Shown here in pieces: positions 1-7,693 of a stretch of 64,000 nt of DNA. The DNA is from an uncultured Prevotella sp. (GTDB taxonomy: Bacteria > Bacteroidota > Bacteroidia > Bacteroidales > Bacteroidaceae), in assembly GCA_946614435.1 (NCBI GenBank), contig CAMOGW010000003.1, positions 1 to 64,000 of the forward strand. The letters run 5' to 3'. Position numbers and translations under genes: made by a program. The notes beneath the pieces were generated by a model, which was not told the origin of the DNA, did not search any database, and saw nothing but the letters and a program-made list of their open reading frames with translations. Numbering within the stretch: the stretch's first letter is position 1; the number at the start of each line of letters is the position of its first letter.

Positions 1-94
1 AAGTTTAAGTATAGCTCCTTATCGTTCTTTTCGCTCATATCTCGTCTTACTTTATACTTATAACGTTTTTATCTTGTTCTATATTATTCTACTT

Positions 95-1783
95 CTATAT
101 AGGTTCAAATTCCCTTTCAATAACAGTAACATCAGTAGGGTCTCTCTCAATGTTCGCCAATAAAGTTCGATTCAAAGAGAAATATTCACAATCTATAGGT
201 GCTTCTCGTATGGGATACTGAGGTGTACCCTTCGTCTTGTATCGCCTACAAATCTTCTCCGTTAAGCCATAGCTGTTTACTTCCGATAAAAAGAAACACA
301 GCTCGCAATAGCAAGCCTTTCTCTTTTTCTGATAGCACTTTAGTAGTGAATATATTTTTGCCTCGTACAGGCCCATAGTCTGTTCTGCAAATATAATCTC
401 ACAAACGGTACTGCGTTTTCTGTTGTTAATCTCTGAACAGGAAACTATGTCCAAGTGATACTTCCCGCTTGAAAAGAGTTCAAATTTCTCAATGCCTCTG
501 TCAATTTCAGTGCGGTCAACAGTACCACTATTATTCTTTTTGAAGTTCAAAAACGTCGCTCTACCTTCTCCGATAGCGTTATCTTGCAATGTCATGAGCG
601 ATTCCTCATTGTAAACTTCCAATTCAACAATTCTATTATCCAAAGAAGTTACGTCCACATGACAACTTCCAGCATCTATGCTTATTATGATAGCCTGGTT
701 AAACGTGTCTGCTCTTTTAATGACTAAGTCGCACTTATATTTGGTATTGGGAAACATGTAGTCCTTTAGGCACTCAACATATCCATGCTTTTTCAAATCG
801 TATGGAATGTGTTTATCCTTGACGCATTCTTCTTGATTGTAAAAAGTACAAGACGAACTATCGCAACACGACAGGTGTTGTGGTATGGAAATTAGGAAAC
901 CTTTAGAAGCGTAGAACTTGGCATAAATTATCTCCTTTGCTGCCTCATGCAAATACAAGTCATCTTCACAATGTGGTTGTTCATCGACATGAGTAAAAAG
1001 AAAAGAGCCATCATCGTCAACATCTATAGTCAGTTCTTTTCCGCAAGCCAAACAATAATATGAATGCTCGTTCATATTAGCTACATCGTCCCTTAGATTT
1101 ACCAATTGCCCATTCTCGTCCTTGGCAAAAGTCCTATTCAAACGACGATACTCATCATAATAGTCATCATATCTGTCACAAGGGCCAGACCCAGAAGCAT
1201 GTCCAGCTTTTCTATTCGACACGCTAATATCACGAATCCATTTTCTGTTCTCTACAGAATTCATAATGAACTCTTTTACGGCAACAGGATCAAGAGAGCA
1301 TCTGTTTAAGTCAATCTCAATGCAATCAATATGAGCAGAAATAATTTTGCCCCTCTTCTTCGTATCTACTGCGTGTGTACGCTTAAACTCTATCCAAAGA
1401 CTCTTGTCCCCTTTATAACCAATACAATCTGGACGAAGCCTTGTATCTTTATCATAGAACTCAACTTCGACCCTGTCAAAACGATGCTGTTCTCCCAGCC
1501 TTCCATCAAATCTGTTTGGGAGGAACACACACTTTGATTCCGACAGTACATCTTTGGCCATCTTGTGAAGAGCAGACTCAACAGCACCTACACAATCAGC
1601 CCCACTTAGATGTGCAAAGTGGTGAATCATTTTCTCTCCATCGCCACCATTTTTAGCACATAGTGCACTTTTACAATGAGGACAAACGCATCCACACTCA
1701 TTGCCATTTGGTACCTCATCCACATGTACCAAATCGCCCTCTTGATTGAGTGCCCATGTGAGGTATGCTTTGCTACTACTCAT
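95..1783 (-). CDS. CoiA-like zinc-binding nuclease-family protein with internal duplication
   Basis: This 562-aa protein resembles the CoiA family, whose members have an N-terminal Cys/His zinc-binding region and a PD-(D/E)XK nuclease core. The first module has CxCxCPHC near residues 30-37, HHFAH at 54-58, and the nuclease-like pair RPDC (about 117-120) and IEFK (131-134). A second, weaker copy begins near residue 215 with the same opening (ENGQLV), a CxxC, an FTH and an LHEAAK helix, then CDLVI and IISID, where the acidic-x-Lys pair looks lost. A third Cys cluster (CYCELC) lies near the C-terminus. It is the last gene of a minus-strand run; its start overlaps the stop of the NERD gene by 4 bp (ATGA), so the two are probably translationally coupled. 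Competence is not implied: the neighbours suggest a defence role, which is inference. Confidence 0.6.
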   Translation of the reverse strand: MSSSKAYLTWALNQEGDLVHVDEVPNGNECGCVCPHCKSALCAKNGGDGEKMIHHFAHLSGADCVGAVESALHKMAKDVLSESKCVFLPNRFDGRLGEQHRFDRVEVEFYDKDTRLRPDCIGYKGDKSLWIEFKRTHAVDTKKRGKIISAHIDCIEIDLNRCSLDPVAVKEFIMNSVENRKWIRDISVSNRKAGHASGSGPCDRYDDYYDEYRRLNRTFAKDENGQLVNLRDDVANMNEHSYYCLACGKELTIDVDDDGSFLFTHVDEQPHCEDDLYLHEAAKEIIYAKFYASKGFLISIPQHLSCCDSSSCTFYNQEECVKDKHIPYDLKKHGYVECLKDYMFPNTKYKCDLVIKRADTFNQAIIISIDAGSCHVDVTSLDNRIVELEVYNEESLMTLQDNAIGEGRATFLNFKKNNSGTVDRTEIDRGIEKFELFSSGKYHLDIVSCSEINNRKRSTVCEIIFAEQTMGLYEAKIYSLLKCYQKKRKACYCELCFFLSEVNSYGLTEKICRRYKTKGTPQYPIREAPIDCEYFSLNRTLLANIERDPTDVTVIEREFEPI

Positions 1784-2571
1784 TGTGTCGTAAATCTACA
1801 TTTAGGATAATTTGAACACCCATAGAAAGTACCATACTTTCCGTTTCGTCCTATAAGATGACCTCCACATTTTGGACAGATGCCGGAATTGATGGTTGCA
1901 TTTACTTCTCTCGCTGCAGTTCGAAGGTTCTTGACGTGTTGCCTGTCGCTTACTGTCTCTCTAATATTATTACCGGTTAATATTGCAAGAACGGCTTGAA
2001 CATCATTATCAGTAAGGTATGTAGTTTTGTACCCATCGATCACATCCAAGAGGTTTTCTTCATAAACAACATGATTTTTACTCTCAACATAGCTAAGTAT
2101 TGCATCACCAGTAAAGACAACAATAGGGACGATTTTGACATGTGGGAATACTGATAGTAGTTCTTTGATCCTGAAAGCATGACCAACTGATTGCTTGACA
2201 GGATTGTAAAAGCGGTTTTTCGTTACGTATGTATATGTCTTCCACCACTTCTTTGCATATGTTACTTCTGTAACAATTAACTGAGTCCACTCTTTGCGAT
2301 TGTCGTCTCCATATATCTCGCCTCGATAGTTTTTAGTCTCTATAGTAAAGATGCCATATTTAGAAACAACGAGGTGGTCTATTTGAGTCGTTCCCTTCTC
2401 GGTTCGGAAAACCAAATCATTTAGAATAGTGTACTCATCTGACAGTTGTGATAATATCGCAGACACACGCATTTCCCCTCTCTTTCCCTTCTGCTTTGCT
2501 GAATTGTACCAAGCAAGGTAGACGAAGAGAACAACAATTAATATAATTATCAAAGGGGTTATTAACTGCAT
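1780..2571 (-). CDS. NERD-domain nuclease with N-terminal membrane segment and C-terminal zinc ribbon
   Basis: This 263-aa protein starts with a hydrophobic segment (about residues 5-22), so it is probably anchored in the inner membrane with the rest in the cytoplasm. A nuclease-related domain (NERD) follows, with KGKRGE near 28-33, QIDHLVV (D65) and IETK (77-80), which match the D...ExK arrangement of the PD-(D/E)XK fold. The C-terminus (about 230-260) is a four-cysteine ribbon, CPKC then YGCSNYPKC, of the topoisomerase I C-terminal type, likely to bind DNA. The order membrane segment, NERD, zinc ribbon is known for NERD proteins. It sits between the DUF2971 gene and the CoiA-like gene in one operon. 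A role in cutting or sensing foreign DNA is inferred. Confidence 0.75.
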   Translation of the reverse strand: MQLITPLIIILIVVLFVYLAWYNSAKQKGKRGEMRVSAILSQLSDEYTILNDLVFRTEKGTTQIDHLVVSKYGIFTIETKNYRGEIYGDDNRKEWTQLIVTEVTYAKKWWKTYTYVTKNRFYNPVKQSVGHAFRIKELLSVFPHVKIVPIVVFTGDAILSYVESKNHVVYEENLLDVIDGYKTTYLTDNDVQAVLAILTGNNIRETVSDRQHVKNLRTAAREVNATINSGICPKCGGHLIGRNGKYGTFYGCSNYPKCRFTTQ

Positions 2572-2589
2572 AGGATTCTTTGGATATAA

Positions 2590-3324
2590 TCAAAACATAT
2601 TGATAAAGCTGTTAATCAGTTTCAAGTTTGTTGCGGTTAATTGGTAATTCCCGATACCTTCTTGTCTCAGCAAATACACTAAAGATTCATCAGTTACAAG
2701 TTTGTTTACTTGTTTTAATGTCTTGCTGTCTTCTAAAGCATATATCCCCGTTATTGCCTTTGAAATATCAAGGAACTCAACTCCCTTACAAACTATGCGG
2801 TATTCATTTTCATGTTCCCAATGTTTGTGCTTTGTAAAGAATAATAAAGTTTGATTGAGTGTTACATACCTCGCTGCTGCATCAGATTGCAAAGGGTCAA
2901 TTCCTTCTAAAAGTGGCATAGGCACTATCTCCTCATAAGTAACCTCTCCCTCAAAAAAAGAATCAGTAGGTCGTTCTATTCTGGAGCTTTCCAGCTCTAT
3001 GCAAACACCATCTTTCCAAGTGTTGTATCTTGTTTTTCTTCTAGCATACTGCCCCCACATCATAGGAGAAGCATAACCTTTCAATGTTTTATAATTCTTT
3101 GTGAGACTGATTTGTTTATAACTATCGATCTCACGAAAAACAGAATTAAAAAATGACTCAATTGCCCCACCATCTTTCAGTGAAAGAAATGAGTTTTTTG
3201 TAAGCCTTAGACTCTTATTACGCTCAAAAGAATCATTAGTAGTTTTACTGACACAGAACTTGAGACTTTTACTTTCCCAAATCTTTTTGAATGAATCAAT
3301 GGATGTATAATGATATAACTTCAT
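2590..3324 (-). CDS. DUF2971-family protein
   Basis: This 244-aa protein shows the hallmarks of DUF2971: an opening LYHYTS at residues 3-8, a central MMWGQYA (about 93-99) before a conserved 'GVCIELE', and WEHENEYRIV near 168-177. The family is soluble and has no agreed function. The HYTS and W.HE..YRIV motifs recall ADP-ribosyltransferase-like or RNA-phosphotransferase-like folds, but that is only a resemblance. It is a normal length for the family. It lies 37 bp downstream of the sacsin-like ATPase gene and 18 bp upstream of the NERD gene, all on the minus strand, so co-transcription is likely. DUF2971 proteins are frequent in phage-defence islands, which fits its neighbours. Confidence 0.7.
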   Translation of the reverse strand: MKLYHYTSIDSFKKIWESKSLKFCVSKTTNDSFERNKSLRLTKNSFLSLKDGGAIESFFNSVFREIDSYKQISLTKNYKTLKGYASPMMWGQYARRKTRYNTWKDGVCIELESSRIERPTDSFFEGEVTYEEIVPMPLLEGIDPLQSDAAARYVTLNQTLLFFTKHKHWEHENEYRIVCKGVEFLDISKAITGIYALEDSKTLKQVNKLVTDESLVYLLRQEGIGNYQLTATNLKLINSFINMF

Positions 3325-3361
3325 GACTTCAGCCTTCGTAAGATGATTATATAAAATACTT

Positions 3362-5392
3362 TTATATCGAAAACTTCATTGGCTTATATTCATAATCCGA
3401 ACACTCCCAGACCCATTGCACGACTTGCCTTGTCAAGTTAAGGCGATTAATGGGGTCTTTTATTAAACTGATTTCTAACGTATCCTTGTTTTGAAAGACC
3501 AAAGCGATGCAGTAATTGCTTGGCTTATACTGAGCTGCAGCAAATTCGTTGTTAGTCATACGGAATTTTTGACCAACATAGTCTATGGATTTTACTTCGA
3601 TATATATGTTCTTTCCGTTTGGATCACTTCCTTCTAAGTCAAATCCTAAGTTTTGTTTGCTAACATCCTTAAGCCTGAATCCATTAGCATTCAATGCTGC
3701 CAAAGTATTCTCTTCAGCGCTTCTCCATTTTTGCACTCCCTCATTGTTTACAACCGACTTTAAGGAAGAAGAAGCATCATTAAACCACTGAGAAACGCTT
3801 GTCGGATTGTCAGATTTGTCGTCGTCATCATATAAATCATCATCTTCATCATCAAAGAGCAAATCATTTATGTTGGATAGCCCTATTTTTTTAAGGAACT
3901 GGCTAATGTCATTTTTAGACATGCCATTATCCTCCATCAGTTTGATAAAACTCTCATCTATTTCACCTTCTTCGTCATTTATTTCTTTCAAGGAACATAG
4001 TCCACCATTCGACATTACTAAAGCGGTAGTTGTCAAAGAAGGCAATCTGTGATTCATTAAAGCCTCTTTCATTCCTGCTGTCAATATTTGAGCACACCCC
4101 AACACAGATATTTGTGCGTTGTCTGCTTTTACTATAAGCGCCCCAACGTCTTCAGGCTTATTACCTAAAAACTTTAATAAATCACTCAATCCAGGAACAT
4201 CACTACATTCTGGAGCGATATATGGCAAGTTTGATGCCGACATAATTTTAGAAAAATCCTCTGCATTCAACCATGATGGAGCCAGTCTAACATTTGATAG
4301 CTCTTTGCCAAAAGCATTTTTAATCTTAATAGCAAATTCTTTTTCAAATGACTGTTTCATCAATTGAATTAGTTTCCAGTCAAAATAGGGCATCAAAGCA
4401 TCAACCATATTTCTATCTTTGTTTGCAAGTGCGTATTTTAGCAAAGAAGCATAGAGGTGTGTGAGGTTAGATATTACTTTTATAGTAGTATCATCCATTA
4501 TGAGATGCCTGCGAGACGGATCTGTACTAAAATCGCCGTTTACTACAACACCTAATCCGCAACTATCTTCCGTTGGAAGAAATGCATGGATAATAGCCTC
4601 GCTCTTTGGTAGCCTCTCAACCTTGTCTTTATTCATGGAGAATGCTATACTGCAAGTGGAATCCGAGCATACAAACCAGTTAGAAATAGCCTCTGTCGTT
4701 GATACCCTTAAATAACGTCCCCTTTCGTTCAACTCAATGACCGCAATATTCGCTGTCACTTTCTTTGTTAAATGTATCTTGATGACTTGGATGCTATTTA
4801 GGAACAATAAAGTCGTATTGGCAAAAGAAGTATACTCTTCGTCAATCTGATTAGCCAATACTCCAGAAAAGATAAAGATCGTGTTAAACCCTTCATTCTG
4901 CATCTTTCTAATTTCGTCTGCTAATTCATCCTTTACAGACTTTTCCAGCTCATGAGGAATTCTTATCAAAGGAACCTTTGGAGCCTGTGGAACGATTTGT
5001 TTTGACAATTCTTTTGAGAATGTAATTTCAAAATCGCCACTTATCAGGTGTACCTCTTTTGCAAAACTAACTACTGACTTGAATCCTATTCCTCTATATC
5101 CAATCGTCGTTCCTCTAACCTTATTTGACGACGCACTACGACATAGACTTTCCAAGTCTTTGATGTTAAAAGGTCGTCCATTATTGGCAACGAACAAAAA
5201 ATCGCCAGAACGTTTGACGTAAAACTTTGTTGCCTTAGCGTCATCTGCATTCTGCAATAATTCAATAAATGAACGGCTATTGTAACTTTCAGATACGTAT
5301 GCTTCCAGTCCTGCCAGGTCAGACAGAAGCATGGGAGAACTCTTCGCTTCAGTTATAAGAGAATCCCTCAGTATTGATAATTCTTTATTCAT
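3362..5392 (-). CDS. Sacsin-like GHKL ATPase with C-terminal DUF3883 domain
   Basis: This 676-aa protein begins with a GHKL/Hsp90-type ATP-binding domain of the sacsin N-terminal class. ELLQNADDA (about 44-52) carries the N-box Glu and Asn, NNGRPF (70-75) the first glycine motif, and GYRGIGFKS (98-106) the lid motif. A middle region of about 350 aa has no recognised motif and ends in an acidic stretch (DDEDDDLYDDDD, about 510-521). The C-terminal 90 residues match DUF3883, with GFDLEG and YIEVKS forming a D...ExK pair of the restriction-endonuclease-like fold. Sacsin-like ATPase plus DUF3883 is a known architecture in mobile and defence loci. Its start overlaps the upstream gene's stop by 4 bp (ATGA). 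It is probably the ATP-driven core of the operon; the substrate is unknown. Confidence 0.75.
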   Translation of the reverse strand: MNKELSILRDSLITEAKSSPMLLSDLAGLEAYVSESYNSRSFIELLQNADDAKATKFYVKRSGDFLFVANNGRPFNIKDLESLCRSASSNKVRGTTIGYRGIGFKSVVSFAKEVHLISGDFEITFSKELSKQIVPQAPKVPLIRIPHELEKSVKDELADEIRKMQNEGFNTIFIFSGVLANQIDEEYTSFANTTLLFLNSIQVIKIHLTKKVTANIAVIELNERGRYLRVSTTEAISNWFVCSDSTCSIAFSMNKDKVERLPKSEAIIHAFLPTEDSCGLGVVVNGDFSTDPSRRHLIMDDTTIKVISNLTHLYASLLKYALANKDRNMVDALMPYFDWKLIQLMKQSFEKEFAIKIKNAFGKELSNVRLAPSWLNAEDFSKIMSASNLPYIAPECSDVPGLSDLLKFLGNKPEDVGALIVKADNAQISVLGCAQILTAGMKEALMNHRLPSLTTTALVMSNGGLCSLKEINDEEGEIDESFIKLMEDNGMSKNDISQFLKKIGLSNINDLLFDDEDDDLYDDDDKSDNPTSVSQWFNDASSSLKSVVNNEGVQKWRSAEENTLAALNANGFRLKDVSKQNLGFDLEGSDPNGKNIYIEVKSIDYVGQKFRMTNNEFAAAQYKPSNYCIALVFQNKDTLEISLIKDPINRLNLTRQVVQWVWECSDYEYKPMKFSI

Positions 5393-6105
5393 CGTATAGG
5401 ATAAATTCTAATTTTACTTATCTCATCAACAGGAATATCAAGTTTTAAGGTGCCAAAGTTATAAACCTCGAATCCTTTGAAATCACTGGAATGGAGGCTT
5501 GTATGATATACTATGTTATCATCTATATCATATATAGCAGCTTCAATCGTAAAACTATCATTTGTGACTTCACCATTCAGAGCTAAGACTTCACAAAACA
5601 ATTTTATGGAATATTCATCTTCAACCTTTACGGAAAATTTTTGAAGAGTTAAACCGAATTGTTCTTCTATAAATTCAAAATGTTCAATCTTATTCTTAAG
5701 ATTCAAATTGACATTACCGCTTTCTCTGTCTTCAACGATAAACCACTGGCCATTTTGTCTAAGCAATAAGAGAGTCGCAAGTTTACCATCGTTAACTTCA
5801 AACTCAATCCTATCACCATCTTCAACTTTTGTTATACCATCAAACTGAATATCCAAATCCACGAATGCATTAGACTGAAGAAAGGTTCCATAAACACCGA
5901 AGTTTAGGGTTAAGACAGAACCACGTTTCATTCCTTGCCCGACAGATATATAATTTAAACTATGAGCGAGCTTCTTCTTTTTATCGTTATAATTGGTAAC
6001 ACGCATTGTCAAAGCTAACTTTTTCTCATAGCAAATCTCTTTTATTTCTTCCTTTATTATTTCAAAGGAGATTCCTTTAAAAAAAATGTCCTTTAATAGT
6101 TCCAT
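5389..6105 (-). CDS. Unrecognised 238-aa protein, first gene of the five-gene operon
   Basis: I do not recognise this family. The protein is soluble with no signal peptide or membrane segment. The first 50 residues are Lys/Glu-rich and probably helical, with KKKKLAHSLNY near residues 42-52. The rest alternates short hydrophobic runs with Asp/Asn turns, as in beta-sandwich proteins, for example near 68-80 and at the C-terminus (TLKLDIPVDEISKIRIYPIR region). It is the promoter-proximal gene of a tight minus-strand operon and is coupled by a 4-bp overlap to the sacsin-like ATPase, so it is likely a partner, such as a recognition or adaptor subunit, of that ATPase. This role is inferred from position only. 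Base composition is AT-rich like the rest of the island. Confidence 0.6.
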   Translation of the reverse strand: MELLKDIFFKGISFEIIKEEIKEICYEKKLALTMRVTNYNDKKKKLAHSLNYISVGQGMKRGSVLTLNFGVYGTFLQSNAFVDLDIQFDGITKVEDGDRIEFEVNDGKLATLLLLRQNGQWFIVEDRESGNVNLNLKNKIEHFEFIEEQFGLTLQKFSVKVEDEYSIKLFCEVLALNGEVTNDSFTIEAAIYDIDDNIVYHTSLHSSDFKGFEVYNFGTLKLDIPVDEISKIRIYPIR

Positions 6106-6535
6106 AATTATTATGTTCTTAATTAAAATTCTTTACTATCAATTCTGTAGTCAACTCCTGGCTCATATCTGATGAGCTAACTCGTTACTTTTGACGTTTC
6201 CCTATAAGCGTAATTCTCTCTTGCTGCAGCTAATTCTTCTTCACTCAATGGAGCGTTGGAATATCTGAAGATGTTGCCATTATACTGAGTTTGAAGTTTT
6301 TCTCTGCCATTATCAGTTAGCGTATATTTCTGTTTCGGACTGTTTGGAACATCCTTTATCGTCGGTTCTACCAGACCAGACTCACACAAATGCTGCAATA
6401 CATTATTTTTTATTCTTCCTCTATTCTTTTCTTTGGTCTTTTCCATCAATTCTTTCAATGATTGTGGTTCTTTACACAGAGCTATGAGAATAGCGGTTGC
6501 GTCAGGATAATGTGACACGTCCAACTTGGGACAAG

Positions 6536-6571
6536 CTTGTGACAAGACTTGTGACAAGACTTGTGACAAGC
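6536..6571. repeat. 12-bp tandem repeat (three units)
   Basis: Three units of cttgtgacaaga/c, each itself nearly palindromic (ttgtgacaa). They encode a 4-residue periodic linker (LSQV) in the AlbA-like gene. Such linkers are common at this place in the family and could vary in number by slippage without a frame change. Confidence 0.8.
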
Positions 6572-6723
6572 TGGGGACATTATCACCGCCATTTTTACCG
6601 CCAACATTACCGCCATCGTCGTAAGCCCTCAGTATCAGGTAGCCATTCTTTCGTGAGTTTGGCAGGTCGTTAGCAAAGGCACAGATAGCCTCCTGGAACT
6701 TATCCATGTCACCTGTTGGCTCT

Positions 6724-6795
6724 CGCCTTCTTCCTCCTTGCAAGGCATAGTCCAAGCGAGCTTGTCCTCTGCTCTTGCTTCGTGCGTCAGTTGAC
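6724..6795 (-). repeat. 72-bp dispersed repeat, copy A, inside the AlbA-like gene
   Basis: Copy A aligns with copy B (6871-6943) over about 72 bp with roughly a dozen differences and one 1-bp length change near the end. Both contain ctctgctcttgcttcgtgcg and ttgcaaggcatag. Read on the minus strand it encodes DARSKSR...YALQGGRRRE in frame with the host gene, interrupting an otherwise recognisable family N-terminus. Confidence 0.75.
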
Positions 6796-6870
6796 GTGGT
6801 TCGCTCCACACGATAGGTTTCCGTGCTATGCAGCAGTTCTTGTATTTCGTCTTTTGTTATCATTTGACTT

Positions 6871-6943
6871 CGTCTTCTTCCTTCTTGCAAGGCATAGCCA
6901 AAACAAGCTTTAGCTCTGCTCTTGCTTCGTGCGTCATTTCGAC
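6871..6943 (-). repeat. 72-bp dispersed repeat, copy B, upstream of the AlbA-like gene
   Basis: Second copy of the repeat, in the same orientation. It fills the space between the stop codon of the XRE regulator (6944-6946) and the ATG at 6863. Its minus-strand reading DARSKSRAKACFGYALQEGRRRS is open and in frame with the downstream gene, and it supplies the purine-rich stretch before the start codon. Confidence 0.75.
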
Positions 6944-7159
6944 TTATTTCTCTTGATTGAATTCTTCCTGTCTCACCAACTCCTGCACAGGTACTTCAAG
7001 TGCATTGGCAATAGCTATGAGTGTTTCAAGGCTGGGTTGGGTAGTGTTTGTTACCCATTTGGATATAGTTGCCTGATCCTTTCCCAACTTATCCGCCAAC
7101 CACTTGTTGTTTAGGTCGTGTTCTGCTAGAACGATTCTTATCCGATTTAATTTTGCCAT
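6944..7159 (-). CDS. XRE-family helix-turn-helix regulator
   Basis: This 71-aa protein is almost entirely a lambda-Cro/XRE helix-turn-helix: IRIVLAEHDLNNKWLADKLGKDQATISKWVTN (about 8-39), followed by the helix SLETLIAIANALEVPVQEL. Such single-domain proteins bind operator DNA as dimers and often regulate adjacent toxin or defence genes. It is preceded by a minus-strand promoter with a TATCTTTG -7 box (7183-7190) and is followed, after repeat copy B, by the AlbA-like gene, so the two are probably one transcript. It may also act on the divergent RloA/RloB-like pair across the 534-bp gap, but no operator can be identified. Start is the first ATG and gives the family's usual short N-terminus. Confidence 0.85.
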   Translation of the reverse strand: MAKLNRIRIVLAEHDLNNKWLADKLGKDQATISKWVTNTTQPSLETLIAIANALEVPVQELVRQEEFNQEK

Positions 7160-7182
7160 GATAGTTTTCTCTTGTTTGTGGA

Positions 7183-7190
7183 CAAAGATA
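7183..7190 (-). promoter_or_regulatory. -7 box (TATCTTTG) of the XRE gene
   Basis: A minus-strand TAnnTTTG element lies 24-31 bp before the ATG. It matches the Bacteroidetes primary sigma factor -7 consensus. No -33 element was assigned with certainty. Confidence 0.55.
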
Positions 7191-7635
7191 CAAAAAACAA
7201 TTCATAATTCAGCAGAATACACTAAATTTTTATTGCTTGTGGTGAAAATTTGATGATTTTATCAAGTATTTGCTGTTTTAGCTGTCATAAACAAGACATT
7301 TTGGCAACGTAATCGCATTCCTCTTCGAGCATAATTTAATTTGATGGTAATTTGCTGGCAACTTGCCGAAACAATCAAAACGTGGATGAAGATTTGTCTA
7401 ATACGCTGATAATCAGCGACAATTAAAATCAAGTTTAATTTGCTAGTAATTTGCCAAAGAAAGAGATAATAGAGCTCTTTTATAGGTATTCCTAAATAAA
7501 AAAGTGCCAATAATGGCAGATTTTGATAACGAAAGTTAACGAGAGAAGTTTATTCGTTTATGTCACTTCAAACCTTTATTTCGGTTGATAAATGTTAAAA
7601 AGCAGCAATATTATAACTATTTTTACTCAAAAACC

Positions 7636-7666
7636 TTTGTATAATCAAATTTAATTGCTATTTTTG
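7636..7666 (+). promoter_or_regulatory. Promoter of the RloA/RloB-like pair
   Basis: TTTG at 7636-7639, then 19 bp, then TATTTTTG at 7659-7666, which fits the Bacteroidetes -33/-7 pattern. The ATG of the ATPase gene follows 28 bp later. Confidence 0.6.
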
Positions 7667-7693
7667 TAGCAATTCTACAAAATCAAATATGTA

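Larger units (their letters stand above)
6177..6863 (-). pseudogene. Degenerate AlbA_2/Schlafen-type transcriptional regulator gene carrying an in-frame repeat insertion
   Basis: The ORF track starts at a TTG (6890), but the family N-terminus MITKDEIQELL begins at the ATG at 6861-6863, so I use that. Two parts of the Bacteroidetes AlbA_2 ATP-binding family are visible: the N-terminus (ETYRVERTTST, then DMDKFQEAICAFANDLPNSRK) and the C-terminal winged helix (SLKELMEKTKEKNR, YTLTDNGREKL). Between TST and TGDMDKF sit about 23 extra residues (DARSKSRGQARLDYALQGG), encoded by a 72-bp repeat that recurs just upstream of the start. The centre, including the rest of AlbA_2 and the ATPase-like domain, is missing, leaving 228 aa where about 450 is usual. 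A 12-bp tandem repeat encodes LSQV-type units in the linker. It is open but probably not a working regulator. Confidence 0.6.
7160..7693. other. 534-bp divergent intergenic region with palindrome and direct repeats
   Basis: No gene is supported here; the 82-aa ORF in the track has no family features. The region holds a perfect palindrome, CGCTGATAATCAGCG (7404-7418), flanked by two partial direct repeats beginning tttaatttg and ending aatttgcc/acttgcc (7335-7367 and 7434-7455). The XRE promoter is at the left and the RloA-like promoter at the right. The sequence is very AT-rich. Repeats and palindrome of this kind can mark recombination or regulator binding sites; which applies is unknown. 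Confidence 0.5.

Noticed and set aside
95-1783. Competence gene coiA
   Set aside because: The family resemblance is real, but no other competence gene is present and the neighbours are defence-like; a competence role is not supported.
6864-6890. TTG start of the AlbA-like ORF given in the track
   Set aside because: The extra residues come from the 72-bp repeat; the family N-terminus starts at the ATG at 6863.
7262-7510. 82-aa ORF in the divergent gap
   Set aside because: AT-rich sequence with repeats, no promoter-linked start, no family features.
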